Below are positions 46,080-57,839 of a stretch of 64,000 nucleotides of DNA, piece by piece. The stretch lies in assembly GCA_963573305.1 (NCBI GenBank), contig OY754335.1, positions 52,225,985 to 52,289,984 of the forward strand. The letters are read 5' to 3'. This DNA comes from Pyrrhosoma nymphula (taxonomy: Eukaryota; Arthropoda; Insecta; Odonata; Coenagrionidae). Made by a program: the position numbers and the translations under genes. Below the pieces are notes generated by a model that was given only the letters and a program-made list of their open reading frames with translations, was not told the DNA's origin and made no database searches. Position 1 is the stretch's first letter. The number at the start of each line of letters is the position of its first letter.

Positions 46080-47790
46080 ATATTGTTATTTATCGTTTGA
46101 GACTGTGACACGGAATGGATATTCTAACGACAAGTACTTGTGTTCTCTGATTTAAAGTGAAATTTGTGTATGGAAAATAAAAAAATTAATTACATAAATA
46201 CTTAGCTTCTTTGTTATGGAATTCCTGCAATAATTGGGGGAAAATGATTTTTTCATAGATGGTCGCTTGGGCTGTCTAGATCACTCAAATAGAAAATCAT
46301 TTTTATAGAAAGCAAATAAGAGAAAGACTTATGCAGATATTAGCTTTCGCAGGGTTTTAGACACAATATTCAAATACAAAATTTCATAATTCATCATAAT
46401 ATATTATATTTTGGCGAATCCCAAAGATATTTATGCATTTAAATCAAGCACAGAGACTTCAAAAAAAACTACCATGTGATTTGATTATCTATGGCCGAAA
46501 ACTTGACGTTAAAGTCAAACAATGACTTCTTGAAAATTATCCTTGATAACCTCAAATGGCATTGATGATAGCATATGAAAATGTCTGCGAGAAAACCTCT
46601 ATCTCTTTTCCTTCTTTCTCATGCGCAATAGGCGACACATTTTTCGATAAATCTAAATTGTTAGTCAGTCAATTAATTTAATTTAAATTCCTACAAATGT
46701 ATACGCCTTAAATAAAACCATGATGAAAAGAACAAACCACTGCAGACGAATTGCACTGTAGATAATTATAAAAGCGTTGTGAAAAGATTATAAAGTTATA
46801 CTCATTCGCTAACACGTACAATTGATTGCAAAGTGCTAAGCTTATCATACGACTACACTTCCCTGAGATTCGAGGCAGAATCATAATTATCCTGAGAGGG
46901 ATCCCGGCACATTGTTTCAATTCTGGGAATATTACTCAAGCCTGAAAGAGGCATTCAATGTGGGTTAAGGATGCACATGTATGTAAGCATAAACATTCAG
47001 ATGCTTTTGTATGACCCCACCAAAATTTTATTCATGAGAAAAACGCCATGACTTCCGAAATAGCACCAAAATCTCCATACCACATACTAGTCCCAATCTA
47101 GAATATATATACGAAGTGCAAGATCATCTACATGCATATGGCATAAAAAGCAAAATTTAAATCAAATGCATATTTTAAATAAGAATTCAGATGTTGTCGG
47201 ATACTCTCTCCAACGTTTTACTCATGGAGCCTAAAATGAACCTCAAAACCTCAGAAATAGTGTCAAAGAAAGCATGAAACGAGAGCTTTGAGGAACCCCT
47301 TTCAAATACATGCGACGCCGGCGAGAGCATCTATTTCAAGCATAATAATCAAGTTGTAAATCAAATTTACAGTATGTAAACCCAACATAAAGCATAAGGG
47401 TAAGTATAAAAGAGATGCCCTGAAGTACAATTTGTGTATGCACTCGTAGGATATTTTCACATAAAAATTAGTTACAATTTAAAGTATTAAAAAGCCAAAG
47501 GAAATGCTTAAACATGATTTATATTAGAATTAGCATGCTTTTGAGTTACATACCACTCAATTTCCTTCGCGGAAATAACTCCGAAACATTCGAGAAAGCA
47601 CAAAAAACTGGGTAAAACGAGGGTTTTGAAAGCCCCTTTCAACTGCGTACACTAGCCATTCACACGAGCATATATGCATATTTCAAGTATTAAAAGCCAA
47701 ATGTGAAACATATCCATAATTTAAACCACAAAAACTCGACGCCGAGCATAGCAGTAAGCGTACTAAAAAGACATAAGAGGTGCTATGTGC
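46080..47790. other. AT-rich intergenic DNA, nothing recognised
   Basis: No feature supported. Confidence 0.4.
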
Positions 47791-47799
47791 ATGCATTTG

Positions 47800-48120
47800 G
47801 GGTGCTAGTCCTTGGAAATGCCTCCGGTCTTTCTCTCGAGAAGTTGAAGAGGAATCGTGACGAGGGACGAAGGAGGTAGCGGGGGAGGCTGTGGAGGAGA
47901 AGAAGAGGGGTAAAAAGGGTTTAAGGGGAAGGAAGCAGAGAGAGAGAGAGAGAGAAAGTAGGGGGTGGACCAGGGGAGGCGTAATCGATGCCTGGGGCGG
48001 AGGAAAGAGGCGGGGTCCTGGGGAGGGAGGGTAAAAGCGGTGGTCGCTCGTGCCAACGGGAGAAATTAGCATCAGATGGTGTAGAGTAGGGAGGGGGAGA
48101 AAGAATGTCGGTTAGTTATT
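47800..48120. other. Polypurine block with (AG)n
   Basis: Strongly G/A-rich plus strand with an AG microsatellite at about 47937-47955. The 129-codon minus-strand frame here is a Ser/Pro/Leu low-complexity translation of the pyrimidine strand. Confidence 0.5.
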
Positions 48121-48159
48121 TGCGAGAGAAAACCGGCAGCTACGTTCATTTGCGCCTAT

Positions 48160-48296
48160 AGGAAAGGTTGGTAGGAGGGTAAGGGAGTGGGAGGAAGGGC
48201 AGAGAGAAACCCAGCGTTGGCATCAGTCTACTCATTGCAAAGGTCCCAAAGGACCCAAATTTAAACACCCCGTCCGATGGATGGGGTACTACACTT
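48160..48296 (-). mobile_element. SINE 3' part, minus strand
   Basis: The minus strand contains ACTGATGCCAACGCTGGGTT followed by a CTCTGCCCTTCC stretch, the counterpart of GCTAATGCCAACGCTAGGTT and its tail at 2790-2825, with CATCGGACGGGG upstream. Confidence 0.6.
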
Positions 48297-48629
48297 AGGC
48301 CTGTTTTATTATTACCTGATTAACGTAAACCGTAAGATGATGTAGCCTGTTAGTTAGCTTGTTAACTGTCTGTAAGTTGACGTAAGTTCTTTCGATTGGA
48401 GACCATATTAACTTCGGTTTATGTACCGAGGTAATATTTAACCAGTAATTGGGAACGTAGGCCTTGAGCCCGGTTTCTTTATATCTAGTTAAATCTTTTT
48501 TCGACGTGAAAACCACCGTTAAAATGATCTTCCGTTGATAACACGCACATTGATTAGCCAAATTCCTGATGTAGTATTCAAAACCTGAACTCTCAGTTAA
48601 CATCAAGTTAAAGAGAAGACTACGTCATC

Positions 48630-48795
48630 TAGCGGTGAGCGCTAACCAGACATGAAATCGGGTATCAAAGTGCTCCTCACATCGCACTTAAGTAGGGATC
48701 GGAATTTCACTGAAAAATTTACACCACAACGGGTATTCAAAGCCGAGCCATTGTAATGGGAAACCAGGGCACAATTCCGTTTCCAACGTTAGCAT
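48630..48795 (-). mobile_element. SINE head and body, minus strand
   Basis: The minus strand has GCTTTGAATACCCGTTGTGG (B-box region) and then TTCAGTGAAATTCCGATCCC at about 48695-48714, which is identical over these 20 bases to the body at 2585-2835. It lies 330 bp from the 3' part at 48160-48296, so the two may be one interrupted copy or two truncated ones. Alignments of their shared middle overlap slightly, which favours two copies. Confidence 0.55.
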
Positions 48796-49129
48796 CATGC
48801 CTCAGTTTGGTACGCTATAGTTTAATCTAAAACTCATGGCCTCCAACACCAGTTTAGAGAAGGAAAAAAGATGCGCATTGGTGCTTAAATCAGTAAGTGC
48901 TTTGGCATGGAGCGATGAAATAGTTCTGCAATATTTCCCTTATATTTCCCAACAGGCATGATCAAGAAAATTATGAGCCACCCTTCAATTTGTCAAGTTT
49001 CCAAATTTTATAGTACCTTTATTCTTCAAAGAACGATAGCTAAGCTAAAAAGGGCTCATGATGCAAACACGTCTACAAAGTTCAAAGAAGATAGGACTAC
49101 GGAAGAGAAAACAGTATGTGAAAGCATTC

Positions 49130-49510
49130 GTGTAGAGTATAATACTTTATGGATCGGAAACATGAACCATTGGAAAAGCAGCACAAAGAAGCTTAGAAGC
49201 ACTAGAAGCCTGGTGTTGGAGAAGGATTATGAAGATCAATTGGACAAATAAAATAAGAAATGCAGAAGTTTACAGAAGAGTATAGAAAAAAATAACCAGA
49301 TGGATTGGACACGCCCTGAGGCAAATTGAATTTGATAGTGATATAATTGAAGGAAAGATAAAGGAAAAAGTCCCAAGTCCAAAGAGGATGGTCATGGGAT
49401 AAATACATGAACCCAATAAAGACGAAAGGGCATAAGAAGTACTGTCTCGGAGTAAGGGAATAAGGATTAGATACAGATGGATGCAGGGCTGCAGCAGTCA
49501 ACCAATCTTA
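49130..49510 (+). pseudogene. Non-LTR retrotransposon ORF2 C-terminus with stops
   Basis: In one frame from about 49146 the DNA reads LYGSET, stop, TIGKAAQRSLEALEAWCWRR, IMKINWTNKIRNAEVYRRV, stop, KKITRWIGHALRQ and then IIEGKIKEKV. These are the consecutive YGSETW, WCWRR, NEEVL-like, GH.LR and IEGKI motifs at the C-terminal end of arthropod LINE ORF2 proteins. Two in-frame stops and loss of everything upstream make it a dead 5'-truncated copy. The part past 49400 is out of frame. Confidence 0.65.
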
Positions 49511-52230
49511 GGTTTTTACAGCCAATAATGATCGTCTGGTTAGTGATTCTAGGAAAATACAAATAAAAAATTACCAGGAAGTAAGGGAACTAGCATTAGA
49601 TAGAGAATTATGAAGGGATGAAGTCGAACAACCTTGGAATTTAACAACCAATAATGACTATACAAACATTAAATCGGAGTATCTACCTATTTATACCCAA
49701 AAATAATCGGTTTTAATTAGTTCTGAATGAATAAATTACACAATTTTCCTTTAATACCAATTGCATACACACAGTTCAGTAAAAACCACTGAACGCACCT
49801 TAATGATTTTCTATGCCTTGCGCCTAAGGAACTGGCTAAGAATATGGATTATTGGCACGACAAAAATTATCCAAATTACAAATGGAACAGACAATTTGAC
49901 CTCTCCATATGTACTGCTACGATGGCTATTCTTGTAATACTAAATTACTTCCAACATAGGACCATTTATAAAAATATGGTATTGATTAGTAAAAGAAATC
50001 CATTCTCTCAATTACAATCAGCGAATATAAATGACAAATTTCTTATGGCAATGCATTAAGCAGCACCGGCAAGGTAGTTTCAAGATTAATTTGCCCTCAT
50101 CCATTACATTATTTGAAAATCAATTAGGAAAAATCATATTTCTATCTCTTCAGCAAAATTATTCTCAATTTTGACCACATAATTTAATCTTCCGACTACA
50201 GAGTTTGGTCCAAATTGAGTAAATCTTAAAATGCATGTACTCCTTGACCAATGTTTGTTTTATTTAATCCAGAACACTTGGTTATGTTTACTTATATTAA
50301 AGTATCTCTGACTATGGAGATATGTTCAAAAATAAACGATTCATAAAACCAGTTCACTACTTGCCCAACATCTATCAATTCAGTAGGTACTCTAAGTCGT
50401 GACCAATTATAAATATATAAATATCTGACTATAGGATTAGTGCTGAAAAAAATCATAAAATCGTTGTTCTCTGCGCACAAGTGTTACTCATTTCAATCCA
50501 CTACTCTAGCCACCACATCAACCGGTTGTACCAGGTTGTACAGAGGGAGGGAGGGAGAAGAGGAAAAACGCCAGATAAAAGGGTTACACGAAAGAGTATG
50601 AAGTGGACAACGGAAAGAAGTGGCGAAAGGAAGAGATGGCGATCCCCCGTGAAATTCAGAGAGCTTTTCGCGCTCCAAGTGAGGTAGAAGAGAGACAGAG
50701 ATGGAGAGACGGCGCCGGGCACGATGTGGGCAAAGAGGGGTGAAAAAAATGAGAGATACAAAAACGGTTGACCGAAGGACGGGCGTAAATGTTTTGCACA
50801 GGGGAGAGGGGAAAATTTTTTTATTCATTACTTTCGTTATTTTTTTAAGAAGTGGATGCGTAAATTGGACGGGAAGGAGAAAACAAGGGGAGCAAAAGGG
50901 AGACAGCAAGAGAGGAAAAATGACTTCATCGGACGCTTCCAAACGATAATAAAAACGCTCTACCACCTACATGGACGGAAAAGATTACCCAATTAGCGTG
51001 ACACTTCCAAGTTATGCGTAAATTTATGCGTGCATAGAATAAATGAGCAAGCGAATGGAACAAACTGTTGCGCTGCCTACATCATAAAGCAATCATAAAA
51101 CAAAAATGAGTATTTTCGTATTTTAAATCTACCCACCCCAAAATAACAGAGAAAAAGTGAGGAATATTATAACTAAGCATTAAGTAATGCGTCAAAAAGA
51201 TTAAGCATGTGATAAAAAGTTTAGTTTGGTGGATGTATATTTTGTATTTTATTTCCAATTGAATTACTGAGTAATGAAAAAATGTGATTTTTATTTTTTT
51301 GTCCCAAAGGAAATGTCATAGGAAACGTAATTTTGCCTATTTGAAATGCACTTTTCACAGAAAAAACATGAAGTTTCATAACATTACGGTTATCTATGAA
51401 TTTCTTTGCCATCATAATGGGAAATTACATGGTTCATTTAACCTTCTGTTTAGGCAACAGCGGGTGTTCCATGAGAGCATATTTACAGTAACCGAATGCT
51501 CAAAATTCTCTTCCTCTTGAATACTTTTTCAATTGAATCCGATAAAGACATATCGTGTGAACGATCATGACACAGCCTGTCCAGGCCACAGAAATAGTAG
51601 GTATAGTGTTTTCTCTAAACGTGTTTCAAGTATACTGAGCTTATTAAGCTTGAGGATAATTAAGAGCCATCAACAATTAAAAAATAACAGTTACCTGAAA
51701 AATTACGAAACATCGTGTTCACGACACAAATAACATGTGGTTCTCGTAATCATTCTCTTTTTTAAAACAAATTATTGACATCCTAAAACTTTTCTTCTTA
51801 TTTCTGCTCTATTCCATAAATTCCTTAATACAAGTATTGTTAAGGAATTGAAGTATTTTATTGCTAGAGGAAATTGTAAACAAATGGACGCGTAGTGGAA
51901 TATCGTCGCATTGAATTTTAAGTGTTAACAGGATATTGCCTCGAACCGACAGCTAAAAGTATTAAAAATTTCCGTTTCGAGCCATATTCAAATCTAAGTA
52001 GACCATTGAAATCTTGATTACGATGGAAACTTCAATTTTAGATAATTATTTAAGATAGAATTAAAAAAAATTGACAAAATTTTAAATTAATAAATTAGAC
52101 CAAAAATACATACATCCACATGTATCAATTCATAAAAAAGAATAGGTACGCACCCAAAAATAAGCCAATTAGGAGAAATTTAATGACAGGGAGTAGATTT
52201 TTATATGTAAAAAAGCTACAGAGAAGGAAA
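49511..52230. other. Intergenic DNA with one purine island
   Basis: A G/A-rich island at 50530-50940 has overlapping frames on both strands (up to 157 codons) without a domain. Otherwise AT-rich and unrecognised. Confidence 0.4.
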
Positions 52231-52232
52231 CG

Positions 52233-52262
52233 CATAATTATAACCGAAAGGTTATAATTATG
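52233..52262. repeat. Perfect 13-bp hairpin with GAAA loop
   Basis: CATAATTATAACC and GGTTATAATTATG flank GAAA exactly. Surroundings are AT-rich with no T-run immediately after, so it is not an obvious Pol III or intrinsic terminator. Confidence 0.7.
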
Positions 52263-52499
52263 AACATACATTTTAGAATTATTCATGCCTTATGAACATG
52301 TGAGAGAATTTTATTTTATTATTTTGAAAGAGATGATCACCTGACATTTGTGATGAAATATACATTTATAAAGAAAGCATTAGACAATTGTTTATTGCCA
52401 AATATTTATAGAGACGCTTATTACAGTATTGAATAATAATAATAAATATTCAAGCAAACTGGAGGACTACGTAAGTAATGGATTAACGCATTTTTCAGC

Positions 52500-52800
52500 C
52501 CTCCCTTCCGGAACTCATCGAGCGGGAAGAGTGACAGACGTGAGGAGGAAATGTAGAAAGAAGGCCTGAGGACCCGCACGAAGATCGAGTGGCATCAGGG
52601 AAAGAGGAGGAGAAAGAGCTCTTCCCGAAGAAAGAGAGAGCTTTTTAACTCCCCGGCGACCTCTCCCAAGGAACTCGCACTCTTTCGTCGCCAACCCTCA
52701 CTCCCGTCATCTCCCACGTGACTCTAACTCGTCTTCTACTACCCCTTCCACCCCTTTCCACAGGAGAACACTCTTTCCTCAACAACCATCCCCTTCTCTT
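52500..52800. other. Purine block followed by pyrimidine block
   Basis: G/A-rich at 52530-52650, then C/T-rich at 52650-52800. Same composition pattern as the other islands. No ORF of note. Confidence 0.4.
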
Positions 52801-52809
52801 CGAAAATCT

Positions 52810-54058
52810 TTAATGTCAGTTCACGATGACCATAAGAAAATAACTTATATCTAGGTATTAAGTAATGAAGGAACAGACTTAGCATTCACAACACCTAGTA
52901 TGACTCTAAAAAGGAACGAGTTTTCAAGAGATAAATGCTATTTCTAAAGCGGAAAATGACCCAAAAAGTGAGCCCTTATTCGGTGCAATACTAAATTACG
53001 CAACTTGAGCTCAGGCTGTAGTCGCCAGTGTATTCTATTCAGATGGGTAGATTGGAAATGGCCACCCTGAAGAACAGTGCATGCTATGCTAAAAGTTAGC
53101 TATTAATTTAAAAAAAGTTCATTTGCCGTGGTATAAAAGTAAGAACAATTACACGGCACTTGTTACACCACTTTTTGATTATGAAGGTAAAACCTTGGCA
53201 CTTAAAAAAAATTCCCTTTCGGCATTGGCCTACAGAGGCAGGTAGATTTCGAAGTTCATATTTTTAATAAATACCTACTAGCGAACAAAACGAGTAGCTG
53301 AATTCCACTCAGATGAAGTATGCGCGCAAGTTTCAGCCCAATCAACTTGATTGTGGCCTAGTTGTAGCCAGATATGTATTGCCACGCGCCACCTGGGCAG
53401 TAAAATTGTGTGATTCTGTAACATGGTGCATTGGAGGCAAATAAGCACTGTAGAACATGCATGAGCCTTAGATGGCGGCGGGAATCAACCACTGAGTAAA
53501 TATCTTTTGAAATCATGATGTCAGGACGCTCTCTGCCGCTGACTAGCGCTGAATCGCCACAAAATATTCACCCCGGCTGAAAGTTCCAGGGGCGGCCGCT
53601 TCCTTTCAAAACTGAAACCTCCCTCGGTAACTAGCGACACGTTATTTTTTCGTACTTCGTAGGCTCCATTTTATCTACACTTAATATTTCTACGATATAT
53701 TTTAGTTGTTTGGAATTTTATTTGTTCTGAAATACAAGTTTATTAGCCTGTAATGCGTATTGCAAGGCTAGGTAACAATGAAATAAATGTATAGCAACGG
53801 AAATCGCAAAATCTCTAAAACTGCATATTTTTTACGCGAAAAATTCAAACTTCTCAGTTCATAGGTTGATTGAGACAAATCGGTTGAAGAAAGTATAAAC
53901 TATGAAAATTTGACTTCATTTTAACCCAAAAATAAAACTCTTAGCTCAATTATTTCATATTTTAATGAGATAAAGATAATTGATCTACTCGGAAATTTTT
54001 CGTATTTAAGGCAGTGCATTAAATACTACTGTGCATTTAGTTAAATATTTTATAAGGT
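52810..54058. other. Intergenic DNA, nothing recognised
   Basis: No feature supported. Confidence 0.4.
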
Positions 54059-54301
54059 CAAATAATGACAAGGTCAACTATGCTTAAATCCACAGAGTAT
54101 TTTATTGGTACAACTAGTTTCAACGCACGGCGTCATCATCAGGTACTGATGTACGCATCAGGTACCTGATAATGATGCCGTAGCGTTGAAACTAGTTGTA
54201 CCAATAAAATACTCTGTGGATTTAAACATAGTTGACCTTGTCATTATTTGAAAATGGACTTCCACAAAGTTACGCCAGAACTGATTCAATTCATTTTATA
54301 A
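54059..54301 (+). mobile_element. Palindromic hairpin element, copy C, with MDFHKV micro-ORF
   Basis: 54059-54250 is a near-perfect 192-bp inverted repeat. Left arm CAAATAATGACAAGGTCAAC ... ACAGAGTATTTTATTGGTAC and GTTTCAACGC pair with GCGTTGAAAC, GTACCAATAAAATACTCTGT and GTTGACCTTGTCATTATTTG. The centre contains GTACTGATGTACGCATCAGGTAC-like sub-palindromes. The ORF of 15 codons starts four bases after the palindrome at 54254. Best-preserved copy of the family also seen near 16.0 and 18.2 kb. Confidence 0.75.
54254..54301 (+). CDS. Conserved 15-codon micro-ORF (MDFHKV family), copy C
   Basis: Encodes MDFHKVTPELIQFIL with a TAA stop. Compared with 16091-16138 the start, the stop position and ten residues are kept, with synonymous differences at Asp, Phe, Val, Pro, Ile and Leu codons. 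Function unknown; translation is not shown. Confidence 0.4.
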   Translation: MDFHKVTPELIQFIL

Positions 54302-54559
54302 GTTATTTAAAAATACAAATAGATAACATTGTCACCCCTTTCAATAACGGCTGGTCATACAAAAAATGTTTGAAACAAACGTTGTAGATATTGTATTGAC
54401 TATTTCAGATAACTTTAAACGGATTTTTTAGTGTAAATATTAAGGTAGTTATGATTTTTTTGTCCTTCAACCCCTATTTTTTCCACCCCTTGAGCTAATT
54501 ATTGGTGTAATCAAAAAAGGTTCGAAATAAAAATTATTTGCAATATTCTTCACTCAGTA

Positions 54560-54760
54560 CTTGGTGATTCAACCCGAAGGTTGGCTTGGATAGTTGAGGC
54601 TAGAGCTCACCTCGGACTAAGCCATAGGCGTGTGAATTTCACACATTCAGGGTAGGGGGGCCAGTTCCTTTCCGGGAACCCGGGACCCTTCGTCCCGGGT
54701 TCAAATCCGGGTGAAGCCTTTGGATGCCCCCGAACAAAAGAAAAATTCTTGGAGTGCAAG
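54560..54760 (+). mobile_element. Possible SINE or tRNA-like repeat
   Basis: ACCCGAAGGTTGGCTTGGAT at about 54568 and GTCCCGGGTTCAAATCCGGG at 54693-54712. The latter is a perfect T-arm/B-box with pairing CCCGG/CCGGG arms. There is no matching D-arm/anticodon arm at tRNA spacing, so a SINE relic is likelier than a tRNA gene. Confidence 0.4.
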
Positions 54761-54799
54761 GTGGCCCAGGGAATATTCTTAGAAATTATATATACCTAA

Positions 54800-56865
54800 A
54801 AAAATCATTATGTTTTAAACTAAGGGAGGCATGAGGGCTTTTCTGATTTAAAAAAAAGCCTCCCCTTTGGTCCGTTTTTTCTCAATAACGAACTTGACCG
54901 AGATTTATATAGGTAGGTAGATATAGGTAGTTTTTCTTCGAAATCTACCTCAAAGAAGCAATAAGCCTAGAGAACGATCGAAAGAAAAAGCATACGACTT
55001 GTTTACCAACTAGCTGATGAAGGTCACTCCAACCTTGTGTTTTTGTGGCGATCACTCGTCAGTACGCTGAAGAGGACGAGTTCGAGACCGAAATACGCGT
55101 ATCTGTATTTGTATGTGGCTCTCCCTCTACCATCTATTATATCCTTTCTGTATTGTCGTTATCCATCTATTTTAGTGCTCTTGCGTGATTGTTTTTAGTG
55201 CGCGTGGCCTTCACAAAGTTGGCTATGGGGATTTACGATCTAGTAACCACTATGTGAATGTTTGTGTGCATGCAGTAACTTGGTTACTGGTGTGGAATTA
55301 TTTTCCACCCAAACCGCTTAGGAGCTATTTCAGTATTACACGTAGCGATTTTGTTCACGTTTTAACCCCCTCCATCCCCTACGTTATACAACGTAAGATT
55401 TTACCGTCACCCCTCCCCTGACAATCTTGCGCAAGTTATCAGCACGAGAGACACTTACTACGTTATGTTCTGACGGCAGATTGTAAACCGTCTGCTAACA
55501 AAACAATATAACAGCGATATACGAGAGTCATATTCTGCGTTATATTCGTAGGATACGTAGTGAATGCTTTACTTCTGACTTCAATGCATTTATATCCTCG
55601 AGTCCGCACGAATCAAGTTACGTTGTTGCGTTAGTATGCTCTTATGTTTAACGTAAATTGGCGTAAACTCCCTTCCCGCCAAAAAAAACGCTAGTGAAGC
55701 TGTCCTGCGTCTGGCCGCAGAACTTGAGTCTCTTTTCTAGCGCCATCAACTCAACAGGGGAAGAATTCTTCCCGCCCTGTTTAATTAAGCGACTGGATTT
55801 AATCCCCTTAATTTTATTTTTTTTATTTACGCTCGGCATCGAGGATATGCCGCTCCTCTCTCAACGGACGGAACGCCGCGTACCGTTACGCCAATCAAGA
55901 CTTGGTTGTCGCATGACAGTTGTTTTCGTCGCCAAAATACCATGGATACAAGATAGCAGGTCTCCCATTTGCTGGAAAGGAACTTCACACTCGCTTTTTA
56001 GTCGAGGTGGCCCAAAAATAATGCTTTCCAATGCAGTAGTGACACTAAAAAACGGTAGAGTAAATCCTGGCAAATATTTCCAATTCACGTTTGAATGACG
56101 AAAAACTAAACCGCTGACTATACTTTCAACAGAAAAACTAGCTACCATTACGAGTTTCATTCGCCAATTTTCGGATTTCTATACACATAATCGTTATGTT
56201 TAGGTGGCCGAACAATCCTTCCCATGGCCACTACAAGAATCTGATATATTTAATTCTTATATGGTTAACAGTGATTTCCACATTGAAATATTTTAGAAAG
56301 GTTTCAACCTTATTTTTAACGGAATGTGTAGAAATCACAAAAATATTTCTTTGTTATACCATAAGTACGGGGGTATTCATCATCCATTCTAAATTTTTAA
56401 CTGTACGATACACATTTTTGATATCTTCAGTAACTTCTAGAAACTTAGCCTTCACCCAAATCTATTAAAAGTTCTTTTTAAATACTAAATCATTTCAATT
56501 TTAGTTACAATTTTTAAGTCATGCGGATCACATTAACCTCGCGCGCCAACAAAAAAGGAAAGGTGATAATCAATATGAAATGCTGCTACTTCCATTGATA
56601 GGAAAGCGATTCCACAATATCTCGCGCCAAAGTCATCCCATTGCATTAAAGGTAGCGTCTATCAACGGAAATACGGCAATTGTCCATTGTTTTTCCACAT
56701 CTTAGCAATGAGGATGAATTCAAGCTCAATACATGCACGTAAGAGTAAACCTATATATTAAGACGAGACATGATTGAATCAGGCGTAACTTTATAGAAGT
56801 AAGTTAACTATAAATATTTGTATGGAACAGAATAAGGCTTTTTTTTCGCTGAATAAGAATTTTCT
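54800..56865. other. Intergenic DNA with a possible repeat at 55050-55220
   Basis: GCTGAAGAGGACGAGTTCGAG followed by ACCGAAATACGCGT (about 55059-55100), and GGCCTTCACAAAGTTGGCTA about 105 bases later, resemble the hairpin-plus-CACAAAGT layout of the MDFHKV family but with different sequence. The frame at 55694-56098 (134 codons) has no recognisable domain. Confidence 0.3.
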
Positions 56866-56870
56866 CTAGG

Positions 56871-57457
56871 ACAAAGAAAGCGAGGCTGGTGATAATAGTA
56901 GGAAGTCACAAACTGGAGCAAGTCGAACAATTTAATTATTTGGGTAGTACGCTAGAAGAAACAGGACATTACAAAGACATTAGGAGGAGGATAGCGCTCG
57001 CAAAGGAAGCGTTCAATAATAGAAGGGAGCTGATGATGGGAACTTTAAGTAAGGATATAAAAACAGGCTGGTGAAGAGCTTGATTTGGAGTATGGCGTTG
57101 TATGGGGCGGAAACGTGGACCTTGAGAAAGGAAGAAGAAAATAGGCTGAAGGCTTTCGAGATGTGGGTGTGGAGGAGGATGGAGAGTTGTACGGAAAGAA
57201 AGACAAATGAGGAAGTGCTTGACATGGTAGGTGAGGAGAGAAAACTTGTGGATGAGATTAGGGGAAGGCAGGGAAGGTGGTTGGAAGGGGTAATGAGGGG
57301 CGATGGTTTGCTGGAGGCCGTGATAGAGGGAAAAATGTTGGGTAAGTGGGAAAGGGGAAGAAAGAGAATGGGTTTTATGGACGGGATAAAGAAAGGTAGG
57401 ACTTATGCTGAAATGAAGAAAGAAATACTAGAGTTAGATAGGGCACGGCACGTGTAA
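56871..57457 (+). pseudogene. Non-LTR retrotransposon ORF2 C-terminus, one frameshift
   Basis: From 56871 the DNA encodes the C-terminal end of a LINE reverse transcriptase: VEQFNYLGSTLEETG, then RRRIALAKEAFNNRRELM, and, after a one-base shift near 57058, KSLIWSMALYGAETWTLRKE, FEMWVWRRMES, TNEEVLDMVGEERKL, GRQGRWLEGVMRGDGLLEAV, and an EMKKEILELDRARHV end with TAA at 57455-57457. The catalytic FADD region and the endonuclease lie upstream and are absent (abrupt 5' truncation at about 56870). It is the best preserved of the six LINE fragments in the window. Such C-terminal regions occur in many arthropod LINEs; I do not assign a clade. Confidence 0.8.
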
Positions 57458-57739
57458 GAGTCCTTTGTATATTCTCTGACTTTCATCATAACCTACCTCT
57501 AACCGGTAGATTACTCTAATGAATTAATAATTAGGATTGAAGCCAACTTGTAAATTAGAACTCAGGTTTTCTTCATCACTGGAAGGGGTATCATACGATA
57601 ACATTTTCAGCCAAATAAATCGAAACTTAAGTTTCCCCTGCATTGGTAAAGGATATTTTTTGTGACATTATTTTAACTAGGTGAAATGAGACATAAAGAA
57701 ACTCTTCACGCCACTCAGTGGATGGACACAAACATCCAT

Positions 57740-57835
57740 ACACTGGCTGGTGAACGTTCCGCCCAATCTCGACTCGAACTCGCGACCTTCGAGTAAATAT
57801 GCACCACCGAGGCCGCCATGAAAGGCATGAAACCC
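57740..57835 (-). mobile_element. tRNA-like SINE head
   Basis: Minus strand: CATGGCGGCCTCGGTGGTGC (A-box region) and GGTCGCGAGTTCGAGTCGAG (B-box GGTTCGANNCC type) at tRNA spacing, followed by a short body. The acceptor stem does not close. Confidence 0.5.
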
Positions 57836-57839
57836 TTTA

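Noticed and set aside
50493..50966. 157-codon minus-strand frame
   Set aside because: Ser/Pro/Leu/Phe-rich translation of a pyrimidine strand, overlapping a plus-strand frame. Compositional, not a gene.
54690..54720. tRNA gene suggested by a perfect T-arm/B-box
   Set aside because: No D-arm, anticodon arm or acceptor stem at the correct spacing.
55694..56098. 134-codon plus-strand ORF
   Set aside because: No domain, a minus-strand frame overlaps it, and there is no splice or promoter context.
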